From Stomoxys calcitrans (taxonomy: Eukaryota > Arthropoda > Insecta > Diptera > Muscidae): a stretch of DNA of 64,000 nucleotides. The stretch is from NCBI RefSeq assembly GCF_963082655.1, contig NC_081553.1, positions 30,873,841-30,937,840 of the forward strand, in the 5' to 3' direction. The position numbers and the translations under genes were made by a program. This document shows, in pieces, positions 46,413 through 57,841 of the stretch (positions are counted from its first letter, which is position 1; every line of letters begins with the position of its first letter). The notes under the pieces were generated by a model, which worked only from the letters and a program-made list of their open reading frames with translations, ran no database searches and was not told the origin of the DNA.

Positions 46413-47359
46413 TATAAATCGTTGGATTTTACGATTCATCTTTCATATATACACATAGCTCAATTTCCACCTAAAGAGTCAAAGTTATTAAAATTTTGCA
46501 TTGATTGATTGATGTAGGGTTTTATGGAACCGCCTGACTTTTACTTTTCTTTTTTCGACTTCTTTATGGTTGGTATTTATACCACCGCTGAGCCTCAGGC
46601 CAATTGTTTTTCGTTTTTTTGCTTAATCAACTTTAAAATATCTACATTTCGATCCATGTCAATAATAATCCACTTGCTCATCAAAGCTATTCTAATTTGC
46701 TTTTGTACAATGCAATGATATTCCACGAAAATCTAAAAGAGATACAAAGCAAAAGGCCCAAGGCAAAACATAACGAGGGTTTGCTCACAAAAGCCACTCA
46801 CTAGAATGACACCTCAGCACATAGTGGTGCCATGGAAACCAAAAAAAAAAGGGAGAAATATACAAATTTTGTTCATGATTTATATATTGAGGGAGTAGTT
46901 GAGGTCCCCTAAGATTCAAACCGAAAAGGGAAAATACACTACGAATAGGGCGTTAGTGATATGCTCAAGGCAGCAAGTTTTGCAAGTAACAAAAAAAAAA
47001 TATATATTGTCATATTGGTATTGGTTGGTGACACAGAATTTTATTATCTAGAGAATTGCATAGACACATGAAACTCGAGTGAATATTTGCCTTTTTTCCC
47101 CCACATATATTTTCCGTTTTTTGTATCACATACTTGTGTTTTTTTTTTTGGTCTGTCCTTAGCTTTTATCTATATGTAAATTATGGTTTTGCCAATACGA
47201 TACATAATCCAAATAATGTAGCGATATGGGTGTTTACAGAAAATAATGGAGGAGATTGTTATCCTCTGCAGCACATATTTTTCTCAAAAAGGTAAAATTT
47301 AGCTTTTTGGTCTAGTTATGTGTACCAAACTTACTTAAATTAGAATATTTCCATAGAAG
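46413..47359. other. single-copy-like DNA
   Basis: AT-rich, with A-runs. No gene or repeat family was recognised. Confidence 0.4.
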
Positions 47360-47635
47360 CATAAAAGACAAAAAAGGCAAAAAGAGTCGATTATTGAGTG
47401 TGAATAAGAAACGAATTCTCCAAGTCCTAAATGGATAACTGTATCTTTATATGAAGTATTCGATAGACAGAAGTAAACTGAACTTAAAGCTGTTTCTCCT
47501 TCAAGCTTTAAGTTCAGTTTACTTTTGTCTCTCGAATACTTCATATAAAGATACAGTCATCCATTTAGGACTTGGAGAATTCGTTTCTTATTCACACTCA
47601 ATAATCGACTCTTTTTGCCTTTTTTGTCTTTTATG
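47360..47635. repeat. long near-perfect palindrome (132-bp arms, 12-nt loop)
   Basis: The left arm 47360-47491 and right arm 47504-47635 are inverted copies with three mismatches by eye. The loop is gtttctccttca. Both outer ends stop abruptly (tagaag at the left, tggca at the right). It has no TIR-like terminal motif and no evident target duplication. Transcription would give a hairpin RNA of about 130 bp. Open frames on both strands are mirror shadows of each other. Confidence 0.95.
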
Positions 47636-48535
47636 TGGCAAAAAAAAAAGCCCCACCACTTCTATTCTAACAGAGAATCACTCATATGCAAAAAAGAAGC
47701 AAAGACACACTCACTCACACCTATCATTGTGGCGAAAAATGGCTTATCTACCTTTGTCACTCAACGTTATTGGGACGTTTTTTGTTTTTTGTTTTTTGTT
47801 GAACATGTATTCGACAGACATTATTTTGTCTTTTTTTATTCGTAGCTGGCAATACCCATTACCATGTGCTCGCCCCCTAAAACTTGCATATGAATGACCT
47901 TTTTCCAGCATATTCTGAGCTTAGTATGGCTGTGATTCACCCCTTAGATAGGCATAGCACACTGATATTGTGCTGACATTGTACTAAAGATAAGCCAGCT
48001 CGTTCGGTCCCTTTTGGGGACACAGGCTGCACATGAATCTTTGATTATCTATTCAACAATCTTTGAGTATTAAAAAAAATATATATTCTCAATTTGTTTT
48101 ATATTAAGATGCTCGTAAATAAATGAAAAAGGACTTTGTAGAAATCTATCGCCCAAAAACAAACAAAAAATTTTTATTTACTTGCATGTAGTTTATTAAA
48201 AAAAAAAAAAATTCTGCAAAATCTCTGCAATCTATTACTTGGTTCTAAAAATATTTTACTCTAATGAATTTATGGACTATGAATTTTATTGAAGCATATC
48301 GAAATTAAAATTTATGATGTATAAAACTGATGTTATATTTTCATATATAAATTGTTATTGATAATCTTTCATGGATGGCATAAAATTTGTTGTACATGGG
48401 GTGGTATACGTAACAGAAATTATGTTGCTTCCTCGTATTTCATATAACTCATACCACCCATGGTACTGCAATCATTTTCTGGCTGTATGACATGTTATAG
48501 TATTTTCTATGCTATTGGAATTATATAAATGTTTT
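47636..48535. other. single-copy-like DNA
   Basis: AT-rich, nothing recognised. Confidence 0.4.
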
Positions 48536-50571
48536 AAATGGAAACCAGTAAGGAAACGCAAAAGTCGAGGGGTGCCATCTGTATAATATCCTACACCTAC
48601 CCCGTAAATACAAAGTGGGAGCTTTATCTAATACGCTGAACTAATTTTGATGGACCTCGGCGGAAGTTTAGGGATGGGTTATTGAACAAATCCAGCAAAT
48701 ATGATCAAACTGCTATAACGACGATTGACAAATGACAACATTGTTGCAAATTACCTAAAATCTGGGAGCTAAATATATCTAAATCTGAACCCAATTCAAC
48801 CAAACTCTACAGAAATTGTGTTAGTCTTTGAGGAAATCGTTGTGCAAAATTTTGGCAAGATAGGTCAAAAAATTCAATTGCAGTGGCTCTAGAAGTGATG
48901 TACATATATGACAGCTTTATCTAAATCTGAACCGATTTCTATGAAATTGACCAGTAATATTAAGAGTCATAAAAAAATCCTACCAGCCAAATTTCGAGAG
49001 AATCGGTTAACAATTGAGCACTTTATTACAATATTTCTCAAAAATCGGACGAACTTATATATGGAAGCTATTTCTAAATTTAAACCGATTTCAATCAAAC
49101 TCTACAGAAATTGTTTTAGTCTTTGAGGAAATCGTTGTGCAAAATTTTGGCAAGATAGGTCAAAAAATTCGCTTGCTGTGGCTCTAGAAGTGAAAATCGG
49201 GTGATATACATATATGGCAGCTATATCTAAATCTAGACCGATTTCTACGAAATTCACTAGTAATATTAAGAGTCATACGAAAATCCTACCTTCCAACTTT
49301 CGAGAGAATCGGTTAACAAATGAGCACTTTATTGCAATATTTCTCAAAAATCGAACGAACATATATATGAAAGCTATTTTTAAATCTGAACTGATTTCAA
49401 TTAAACTCTACAGAAATTGTGTTAGTCTTTGAGGAAAGCGTTGTATAAAATTTTGGCAAGATTGGTCAATAAATGCGCTTGCCGTTGGTCTAGAAGTAAA
49501 AATCGGGCGATATACATATACGGCAGCTATATCTAAATCTTAACCGATTTCTACGAAATTGATCAGTAATATTAAGAGTCATAAGAAAATTCTTCCTGCC
49601 AAATTTCAAGAGAATCGGTTAACAAATGATAATTTTATTGCTGTATTACAGCAAATCGGACGAATATATATATGGGAGCTATATCCAAATTTGAACCGAT
49701 TTCTATGGAATTGATCAGTAACATCGAGAGTCCTAAGAAAATCATTCCTGCCAAATTTCAAGAGAATCAGTTAACAAATGACTATTTTATTGCTGTATTA
49801 CTGAAAATCGGACGAACATATATAAGGGAGCTATATCCAAATCTGAACCGATTTCTATGAAATTCACCAGTAATAACGAGAGTAATGAGAAAATCCTTCT
49901 TGCCAAATTTCGAGGGAATCGATTAACAAACGACCATTCTATTGCTGTATTACTGCAAATCGGAAGAATATATATATGGGAGCTATATCCAAATCTTTAC
50001 CGATTTCTATGGAATTCAACAGTAATATCGAGAGTCCTAAGAAAATCCTTCCTGCCAAATTTCAAGAGAATCGGTTAACAAATGACCATTTTATTGCTGT
50101 ATTACTACAAATCGAACGAATATATATATGGGAGCTATATCCAAATCTGAACCGATTTCTACGAAATTAACCAGTAAAATTGAGAGTAATAAGAAAATCC
50201 TTCCTGCCGAATTTCGAGAGAATAGGTTAACAAATGACCATTTTATTGCTGTATTACTGCAAATCGGACAAACATATATATGGGAGCCATATCCAAATCT
50301 GAACCGATTTCTATGAAATTCACCAGCAATATCGAGAGTCGTAAGATAATTCTTCCTGCCAAATTTCGAGAGAATCGGTAAACAAGTGACCATTTTATTG
50401 CTGTATTACTGCAAATCGGACGAACATATATATGGGAGCCATATCCAAATCTGAATCGATTTCGACCAAACTTCTTAAATATTGTGGTAGTAGTCGTGGA
50501 AAGCGTTGTGCAAAGTTCTGGGAAGATTGGCCAATAAATGCACTTGCTGTGCCTCTAGGAATGATAATCGG

Positions 50572-50628
<57 letters not shown>

Positions 50629-50800
50629 CAGCTATATCTAAATCTGAACCGATTTCTATAAAATTCATTATTAATTCCGAGAGTGAAGAGAAAATTCTTC
50701 CTTCCAAAGTTCGATAGAATCGGATAACAAATGACCACATTATTGCAATATTAGTTCAAATTGGACGAGCCAATTTGGGAGCTCTATCTTAATCTGAATC
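48536..50800 (+). mobile_element. C-type tandem-cored element, longest copy
   Basis: Starts accagtaaggaaacgcaaaa, gtcgaggggtgcc, cctacacctaccccgtaaat. It has about a dozen cores with a period near 152 bp (tatatatgggagctatatcc, aatctgaaccgatttctatg, gagaatcggttaacaaatga). The period is not always a multiple of three, so open frames are short. It contains an (AT)n tract (50576-50627) and ends at gaatcgatttttata, where a B-type terminus is attached. Confidence 0.8.
50576..50627. repeat. (AT)n microsatellite
   Basis: About 50 bp of uninterrupted alternating at, expanding the tatatata that precedes each C-type core. Confidence 0.95.
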
Positions 50801-50920
50801 GATTTTTATACCCACCACCGTAGGATAGGGGGTATATTCATTTAGTCATTGCGTTCGCAACACATCGAAATATCAATTTCCGACCCTACAAAGTGTATAT
50901 ATTTCGTACAAGATCGTCGT
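50801..50920 (-). mobile_element. B-type 3' terminus fragment
   Basis: tttttatacccaccaccgta, ggataggggg, tatcaatttccgaccctaca, aagtgtatatatttcg, then LINE sequence. Only the terminus is left. Confidence 0.75.
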
Positions 50921-51720
50921 CGTATAAGGGAGAAAGGCACGCCACAGGGGGGCATTTTATCCTATGGGTGCCCCCCATAAATGACCTATTATGGATGCTG
51001 ACTGAGGAGGGATATGAACCCGTCTGCTACGCCGACGATGTTATAATACTTCTAAGGGGTAAGGATCCGAACGAGCTATGGGCCGAAAGGGTCTTGCATA
51101 TGGCATTTGACTGGGCAAGACCCAGAGGTCTGAATGTTAACCCAGAGAAGACTGAAATATGCCTGTTCACGAGGAAGACGAAGGTGGGCCACATTTCCTC
51201 AATAAGACGATTTCGATATCTGACAAGGTCAAATACTTAGGTGTGATCTTAGACAGGAAACTGAATTGGAAGTGTCACATTCAGGAGCGTACTGAGAAGG
51301 CTCATAGATGTTGGGCACTATGTAGACGGGTCGTAGTCTCGAAATGGGGCCTGAATCCTAGAATAGTCCACTGGGTCCACACGAGCGTGATTTGACCAAT
51401 ACTTACTTACGCCTCAAAAGTTTGGTGGACTGTTATGGAGAAAAAGTGCAAAATAAGGACCATACAGCAGGTTCAGAGAACATGTTGTCTTGGCATAGGC
51501 GGAGCGATGAGGACCACGCCCAATAGGGTACTGGAGAGTATTCTAGATATTCGACCCATTGACATACAGATTAAGTGTAAGGCACCCAGGGCGGCTATGA
51601 GACTTAAGGCGATGGGAGAATGGATTGAGGATGGGAGCAGCCCAAACCATCGCGGTATAATCGAGGCGACGATAGTAAAGAGGTTTCCGAACGGATACCT
51701 GAGATGAACCTTGAAGTCGT
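50921..51720 (+). pseudogene. LINE reverse-transcriptase fragment (palm and thumb)
   Basis: Starts in the palm at KGTPQGGILS (RT block with the GTPQGG signature). After a frame change it reads INDLLWMLTEEGYEPVCYAD and then DV, giving an intact YADDV active-site motif. Next come ARPRGLNVNPEKTEICLFTR, and after another frameshift VKYLGVILDRKLNWKCHIQE (thumb) and VQRTCCLGIGGAMRTTPN. It ends shortly after MRLKAMGEWIEDGSSPN. At least two frameshifts and one stop (after HTSVI) disable it. It parallels the minus-strand LINE at 54716-56600, which continues into RNase H; here that part is missing. Confidence 0.88.
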
Positions 51721-52340
51721 TGGTCTGATAAAATAATAATGAGTGAAAGCTGGCAGAGACGAAAAGCGCCCCATAGTGGTTGGTGTGTTTTTATCTCTGG
51801 CCTTCCTTTTTCAATCCAAAAATACTTTAATCATTAAACTCATCTTGAAAGAGAAACAATCGAAAAATTGGGAAATAAATTGATATTTGCTTTAAAAGTC
51901 GAAATAAAACTTTAAAATAAAAATTTGGCAGAGCCCGGCCGAGATTCGAACCTGTACATACGGAACAACAGCGAGAAGTTTGAAAGATGTCAAACTTGTG
52001 ATAGTGTCGTATCAGTAAAACCTGATACGACCACACTTTGGTCTTCTAACCAAAGACGAAACGTGGTGGTGGTAGTGGTGTGATCTCTGGCTTTCCTTTT
52101 CCATTGCAAAAATTCTTCAATTATTAAGCTTGTCTCGAAGGAAAACAAGCGCAAAATTTTGAACTAAATTTTCGTTTTTCCTCCCCATTCCTATTTATAA
52201 CTCTTGTCTGCTTCAGCCACCATCAACTATTATTCTCTAACCCATTATATAGTCTTTCAAAAATCTTTGACAAAAATCTTTACTTTATTTTCAATTAAAC
52301 TTTAAAACAAAACTGTCCCTTCAGTATTTAAAGTTCTTTG
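51721..52340. other. unassigned DNA with a possible SINE relic and imperfect direct repeat
   Basis: Two similar stretches (atctctggccttccttttt at about 51792 and atctctggctttccttttcc at about 52084) flank about 290 bp. Between them, the reverse complement shows tacaggttcgaatctcggcc, a box-B-like motif, and a small hairpin (gtcgtatcag..ctgatacgac) at about 52005-52032. A tRNA-headed SINE is possible but not secure. Confidence 0.35.
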
Positions 52341-52984
52341 TATTATCCTCCACAAACTTTTTCCTTATCTCGCTCTCATTTTGTGCTTTGTCTTTTCACT
52401 TTGAAGACCATTTCATCAATTCAAATAGCCAGGCTTAACTTTAGTATGGCGAAATTATCTTTGGATAGCAGCATTTTCTGCAGCCGTCACTTATCGCCAA
52501 CGGAGGCAAGACAAAAGCAAATTTTTGCCAGAAAGGCCAATAACTTTTCAAACAATCCCGATGACCTATTAGGCAACTGGTGCGCCTATACATACATGAG
52601 CGCACACACACACGTACTCATTGAGCTTTATACAATTGTCCACTTATACTTTAACTACTCTTTGGCAATTTATCTTTTATTGAAGTTCTGTATTTGCAGA
52701 GGCCTTTAGTCCGTTATTACATTTCGTTGGCCATCCATGAGCAGTGCTGAGGTAAAGTGTTGCCAACAGAATATTATTTTGGGAAAAAAAAAAACTTAAA
52801 ATTTCTTAGAGTTTTTATTCTCGCAATGGAAAGAAAGAACCACTTAATGCTCCATTTCTTTGAGAACCTGTTTGATTTCGCGGATGTGAACATTCGCATG
52901 TTAATGGACTTTTTAAAGCAATTTGGAGGTTTAACGGTAGGAAGGGCATCTTCCTTCTTCTGTTCCTGTGGTATCACAAAAAAA
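52341..52984. other. single-copy-like DNA
   Basis: No recognised gene. Open frames of about 100-120 codons on the plus strand show no domain. Confidence 0.35.
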
Positions 52985-53571
52985 ATCTGTTCCTTTAACC
53001 TAGGGAAAATTTTACTGAAATTCTGTGTTTGGGGAAAATGTGTTGAGCGAAAATTTCACTGAAATTTTGTCATTTGGGAAAAGTTTTACAGAAATTTTGT
53101 CTTTAGGGAAAATGCATTAAGAGAAAATTCCAGTAAAACTTTGTCTTGGGGACATTTTTTTTTTTGGAAAATGTCTTCTGTTCCTGTGGTAGCACTATGG
53201 ACAAAATCGTATAATTGAGTCTGATGTCCAGACTGCCACTTAAACCTAATAAAACCTAGCCTAGGGAAAATTTTACTGAAAGTTTGTCTTTGGGGAGAAT
53301 GTGTTGAGCGAAAATTTTACTGAAATTTTGTTATTGTGGAAAATTTTCGCTGAAAATTTGTCTTCAGGGAAAATGTGTTTAGAGAAAATTCCAGTAAAAC
53401 TTTGTCTTTGGGGTAATTTTTTTTGAAATATTGAATATTCAATGAAATTTGGTGGTAAGGGAAAATTTTGATAAAATTTTTTCTTATTTGGAGATTTCGC
53501 AGGTTTTTTTTCTTTAGCAAAAAATTTCAAAGAAGTGTTATTAAAATTTTGTTTTTGGGGAAGGTTAGGTT
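52985..53571 (+). repeat. GGGAAAATTTTACTGAAATTTTG degenerate tandem repeat, left part
   Basis: Variants of gggaaaattttactgaaatt, ttgtctttggggaaaatgtg recur with a spacing of about 45 bp or multiples. The same repeat resumes at 56600-56735 beyond the nested insertions. Confidence 0.75.
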
Positions 53572-54718
53572 GAACAAGTTAAAAGGCGTTAAGTTCGGCC
53601 GGGCCGAACTTTGGATACCCACCACCTCGGGTATATATGTAAACCACCTTTCATCAAAATTCGGTGAAAATTTCATACCTTATACTCATATACCTCATAC
53701 CGATCTGAACTATATACGACACGAATGTCGAAAATCGAACATAAGTCACTGTGTCAAATTTCAGTGAAATCGGATTATAAATGCGCCTTTTATGGGGCCA
53801 AGACTTTAAATCGAGATATCGGTCTACATGGCAGCTATATCCAAATCTGGACCGATTTGGGCCAAGTTGCATAAACATGTCGAAGAGCCTAACACTAAGC
53901 ACTGTCCCAAATTTCGGCGAAATCGGACAATAAATGCCTCTTTTATGGGCCCTAAACCTTAAATCCAGAGATCGTTCTATATGGCAGCTATATTCAAATC
54001 TGGACCGATCTGGGCAAAATTGAAGAAGGATGTCGAAGAGCCTAACCAAACTCGCTGTCTCAAATTTCAAATTTCTCAATAAATGCGTCTTTTATGGCCC
54101 CAAAACCTAAAACCTAGATATCGGTCTATATGGCAGCTATATCCAAATCTGGACCGATCTGTGCGATATTGCAGAAGTATGTCAAGGGGCTTAACTTAAC
54201 TCACTGCTCCAAATTTCGGGGACATCGGGCAAAAAATTAGCATTTTATGGGCTCAAAACCATAAATCAAGAAATCGGTCTATATGGCAGCTATATCCAAA
54301 TCTGGACCGATCTGAGCCATATTGACGGAGGATGTTGAAGGGCCTAACACAACTCACTGTCCCAAATTTCAACAAAATCGGATAATAAATGTGGCTTTTA
54401 AGGGCCTAAGACCCTAAATCGGCGGATCGGTCTATATGGGGGCTATATCAAGATATAGTCCGATATAGCCCATCTTCGAACTTAACCTGCTTATGGACAA
54501 AAAAAGAATCTGTGCAAAATTTCAGATCAATATCTCTATTTTTAAAGACTGTAGCGTGATTTCAACAGACAGACGGACGGACATGGCTAGATCGTCTTAG
54601 ATTTTTACGCTGATCAAGAATATATATACTTTATAGGGTCGGAAATGGATATTTCGATGTGTTGCAAACGGAATGTTAAAATGAATATACCCCCATCCTT
54701 CGGTGGTGGGTATAAAAA
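53572..54718 (+). mobile_element. B-type tandem-cored element, complete
   Basis: Starts aacaagttaaaaggcgttaa, gttcggccgggccgaacttt, ggatacccaccacctcgggt. It has about five cores (tctatatggcagctatatcc, aaatctggaccgatctg). The 3' part is cagacagacggacggacatg, atagggtcggaaatggatat, and the terminus is ccttcggtggtgggtataaa. ataCCCACCACC near the start and GGTGGTGGGtat near the end are inverted. It is the clearest case for the DINE/HINE-like layout. Confidence 0.8.
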
Positions 54719-56600
54719 GGGGTGCAGATATTCTTGCGCCCCATGCCACTACGGAAATACGGCTAAGCCATTATTCGGCTTGTTGTGCGCTCTAAAACCT
54801 ACAAAAAAACCTTTAAAAAAGAAAATTTTAAGTCGCGAATACCGCGCTACTTAAAAAATCCTTAATTGTTTTCAATACCACTCCCCTAAGTTGTTTCATA
54901 ACTGGTATTGTGTCCCCACCTAAGTGGCGGTAGCTGTTAGACGCGAAAGCCGGGCAACGACAAAGGAAATGCTCCAACCTCTCATCATCTTCCCCACAAG
55001 CCCAACACATGCTATCACTTGCCGCACCGATTTAACATAAGTGAGCTAGTAGTCCTATGTGTCCCGTTAAGATACCAATAGCTATATGGACATCCTTCTT
55101 GCTTCCTTTCAGTAAAAGTTTCGTCTTCTCACGATCTGGATCCCCCCATAGGATTTTCGCCGACCTACCGATCGTTTCAATGTTCCACAATGTTGCATGC
55201 GGATTTGTCGCCCACTCCCTTATTTTGGACGGCGTCAACCCAAAAGACTTCGGATAAACCAAGTTTGTTGACGGCAGTCCTCTGGCCTTTACCGCCAAAT
55301 CGTCTGCCCTTTCATTTATCCGTTATGGCCCGGCACCCAAACGATGCGGATTTTGCCATCCTCAGAGAACGCCTTAATCTCCATCTTACACTGCAAGACT
55401 GTTCGTGACCTTACCGTCCTGGTTTTTATTGCCTTTATGGAAATTTTACTAAAGAAGTTCACACTCGACGTCCTCGCGTGATCACCACACCACTTGATGT
55501 ATTCCGCAATCAACCGGATCTCCGCCTGCAGGACCGTATTATGGTCAGGCAGTCTAAAACATATCTCAGTCTCTGGGTTCTTAATGTAGACCCCCAGGCC
55601 CACTCTGTCCTCTAACTTTTATCCATCCATGTAACAAGATTTCCAGATGACAACACTAGGGTTCCGTCAATCCAGGACTGTGCCGCTGGCAGCAGTGCCT
55701 CGCACTCGACCTCAAGGTTCATCTCAGATATCCGATCGGGAACCTCTTCCCTTCCTTCCAGGTTTCCTATCGTCGCCTCGATTATCCCGCAATGGTATGA
55801 GCTGCTCCCATCCTCAATCCATTCTCCCATCACCTTAAGTCTCATAGTCGCAGTAACTGCCTCACATTTAATCTGTATGTCAATGGGTCGGATATCTAGA
55901 ATAGTTTACAGTGCCCTAGAGGGAGTGGTCCTCATCGCTCCGCCTATGCCAAAACAATATGTTCTGTGAACCAGTTGTATGACCCGTATGTTACACATAT
56001 TCTCCATAGCAGCCCACCAAACTACTGAGGCGTAAGTAAGTATAGGTCTAATCACGCTCCTGTAGAGCCCGTGGACTATCCTAGGATTCAGGCCCCGTTT
56101 CGAGCCTACGGCCCATCCACATAGTGCCCAACATCTGTGGGCCTTCTCAGTACTCTCCTGAATGTTACACTTCCAATCCTGAATGTGACACTTCCTGTCC
56201 AAGATCACACCTTAGTATTTGACCCTGTCAGATATGGAAATCGTTTTATTGAGGAAACGTGGTGCGTTAATTGGGCCACCTTCGGCTTCCTCGTGAGCAG
56301 GCATGTTTCAGTCTTCTCTTCCTCGTGAACAAGCATATTTGAGTCTTCTCTGGGTTAACATGGAGACCTCTTGGTCTAGCCCAGTCATGTGTCAAATGCA
56401 AGACGCTTTCGGCCCTTCTGCATAGCTCGTTCAGATCCTTACCCCTTGGAAGCATTATAACATCGACTGCGTAGCAGACGGATTCAAATCCCTCCTCAGT
56501 GAGCATCCGTAAAAGTCATTTATGGTGGTCACCCATAGGAGTTGCGATAAAATGCCCCCCCTGTGCCTTGCCTTTTGCCACTTTCTCCCTTATATTTATG
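54716..56600 (-). pseudogene. LINE 3' half: RT palm to RNase H and C-terminal zinc-knuckle-like motif
   Basis: Read on the minus strand from 56600: a truncated start in the RT palm (ggcacaggggggcattttat, the GTPQGG block), then MLTEEGFESVCYAVDVIML (the active-site motif is YAVDV, not YADDV). After that come ARPRGLHVNPEKTQICLFTR and HRCWALCGWAVGSKRGLNPR. An RNase H domain follows, with NTVLQAEIRLIAEYIKW and RIVWVPGHNG, then IREWATNPHATLWNIETIGR and CWACGEDDERLEHFLCRCPAF as a C-terminal Cys/His motif. The frame ends in SSAVFAT and a 3' untranslated tail follows to 54716. Several frameshifts and stops. RNase H after RT is known in I and LOA-type LINEs; the clade is not fixed here. The 5' half is absent. 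Confidence 0.88.
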
Positions 56601-56735
56601 GGGAAACTCTAAGAGAAATTTTGAAAGTTTATTTGGAAATTTTAAAGGATTCTCTTCCTTAGCAAAAAATTTCCAAGAAATTTTGGCCTTGTTACTGAAA
56701 TTTTGTCTTTGGGGAACATTTTGAGGGAGTTTAAT
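56601..56735 (+). repeat. AAATTTT degenerate tandem repeat, right part
   Basis: ggggaaactctaagagaaat, tttccaagaaattttggcct, actgaaattttgtctttggg resume the repeat of 52985-53571 on the other side of the B-type element and LINE. Confidence 0.7.
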
Positions 56736-57700
56736 TTTTATGCAAAGCATTTCCTTCGTTTTTGTTCATAAAAACAATAGTGGTGTCAACTCTGTCTGTG
56801 ACAGACTTTGGACTCTTTATGAGTCCTTATTTGGTGTTGGTCCTCAAAATGTAGTTGTTTCTGAGTATGTATGTGTCTGTGTGTATTTGTGGGTGTTCAA
56901 GGAGGGGCGACTGGCCATCTTTAACTCTATTGTCTCAGTACATCAGTACAGAAGATGTACTATAAAATGACAATCATTCATTTCGTTTGTTTATGAACGC
57001 AAAGGATATTAAGGAAAATTGAACTGCCTATGGATAGGGTAAACAATGCAGACATTCGTCTTTTATAGTGAAATGCTATTAAAGCGGAAAAGTAGCAGAA
57101 GCATGACAAAAGAAGAACAATGTAGGCAAAGTGGGCGTAGTGGGGCAATGAAATTGACAAAGATAAATACCACTCTTATTGGATAAATCTTTGTTTCGTA
57201 TACAATAAAGGACTCCTGCAAAGGCTTAAAACCATAGCTATGAAATATATGTACATAACAAAGTGTGTTCGCATTGTAGCAGTGACAGTTGAAGAAGCAA
57301 TCCATTTGAATTCGTTTTTCAATAATTCACTTCCCTTGCTAGCTAAATTATTCGAAATCCTTCATTAGCATCCATTTGGAGGGATTGTCTAATGCACTTA
57401 AATTGGTCATTTTCCGGAAATTTAGTTTAGCCACACAAAAGTTTTAAGTCAATCTGCACAGCAACCACTTTCAGTGGCTGTCACTCATTTGTGGATTTAC
57501 TGGCGTTGACACTTTTCAGCATTTCAATTCATTTACCTATGACAACTTGAAAGGGCATTTGATGTTCAAGATAATTTTGTTATGACGTGGGCAAAATGTT
57601 TTTTGTTTTTTTTTTTTGCTTTTTTTTCTAACCACTTTGGAAATCGGTTTGACCACTTTAGCTGACAATGAGTGGTATGGAAATGTAAAAGGAAAGGAAA
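56736..57700. other. single-copy-like DNA
   Basis: No gene or repeat family was recognised. A poly-T tract occurs near 57600-57620. Confidence 0.4.
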
Positions 57701-57841
57701 TTCAAAATGGGCCATATCGGTTAAAATTTGAATGTAGCTCCCAAATAAAGTGGTATTTCGAGTTGACCTCATGAGCCTAAATTTTTGCCCGATTTGGCTG
57801 ATATTTGGCGAGTGAAGTTCATTTATACCCTTCCACAATCC
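57701..57841 (-). mobile_element. A-type core and terminus remnant
   Basis: aaatgggccatatcggttaa, tgaatgtagctcccaaataa, gcccgatttggctgatattt and tttatacccttccacaatcc are A-type pieces joined to F2. Confidence 0.5.

Noticed and set aside
47335..47897. Mirror-image proteins on both strands (ending in SSVYFCLSNTSYKD and more)
   Set aside because: They are the two arms of the palindrome; no start context, splice signal or domain supports coding.
52338..52709. 123-codon plus-strand frame, considered as a gene
   Set aside because: No domain, unusual composition, no splice or start context; similar-length chance frames are common in this AT-rich sequence.
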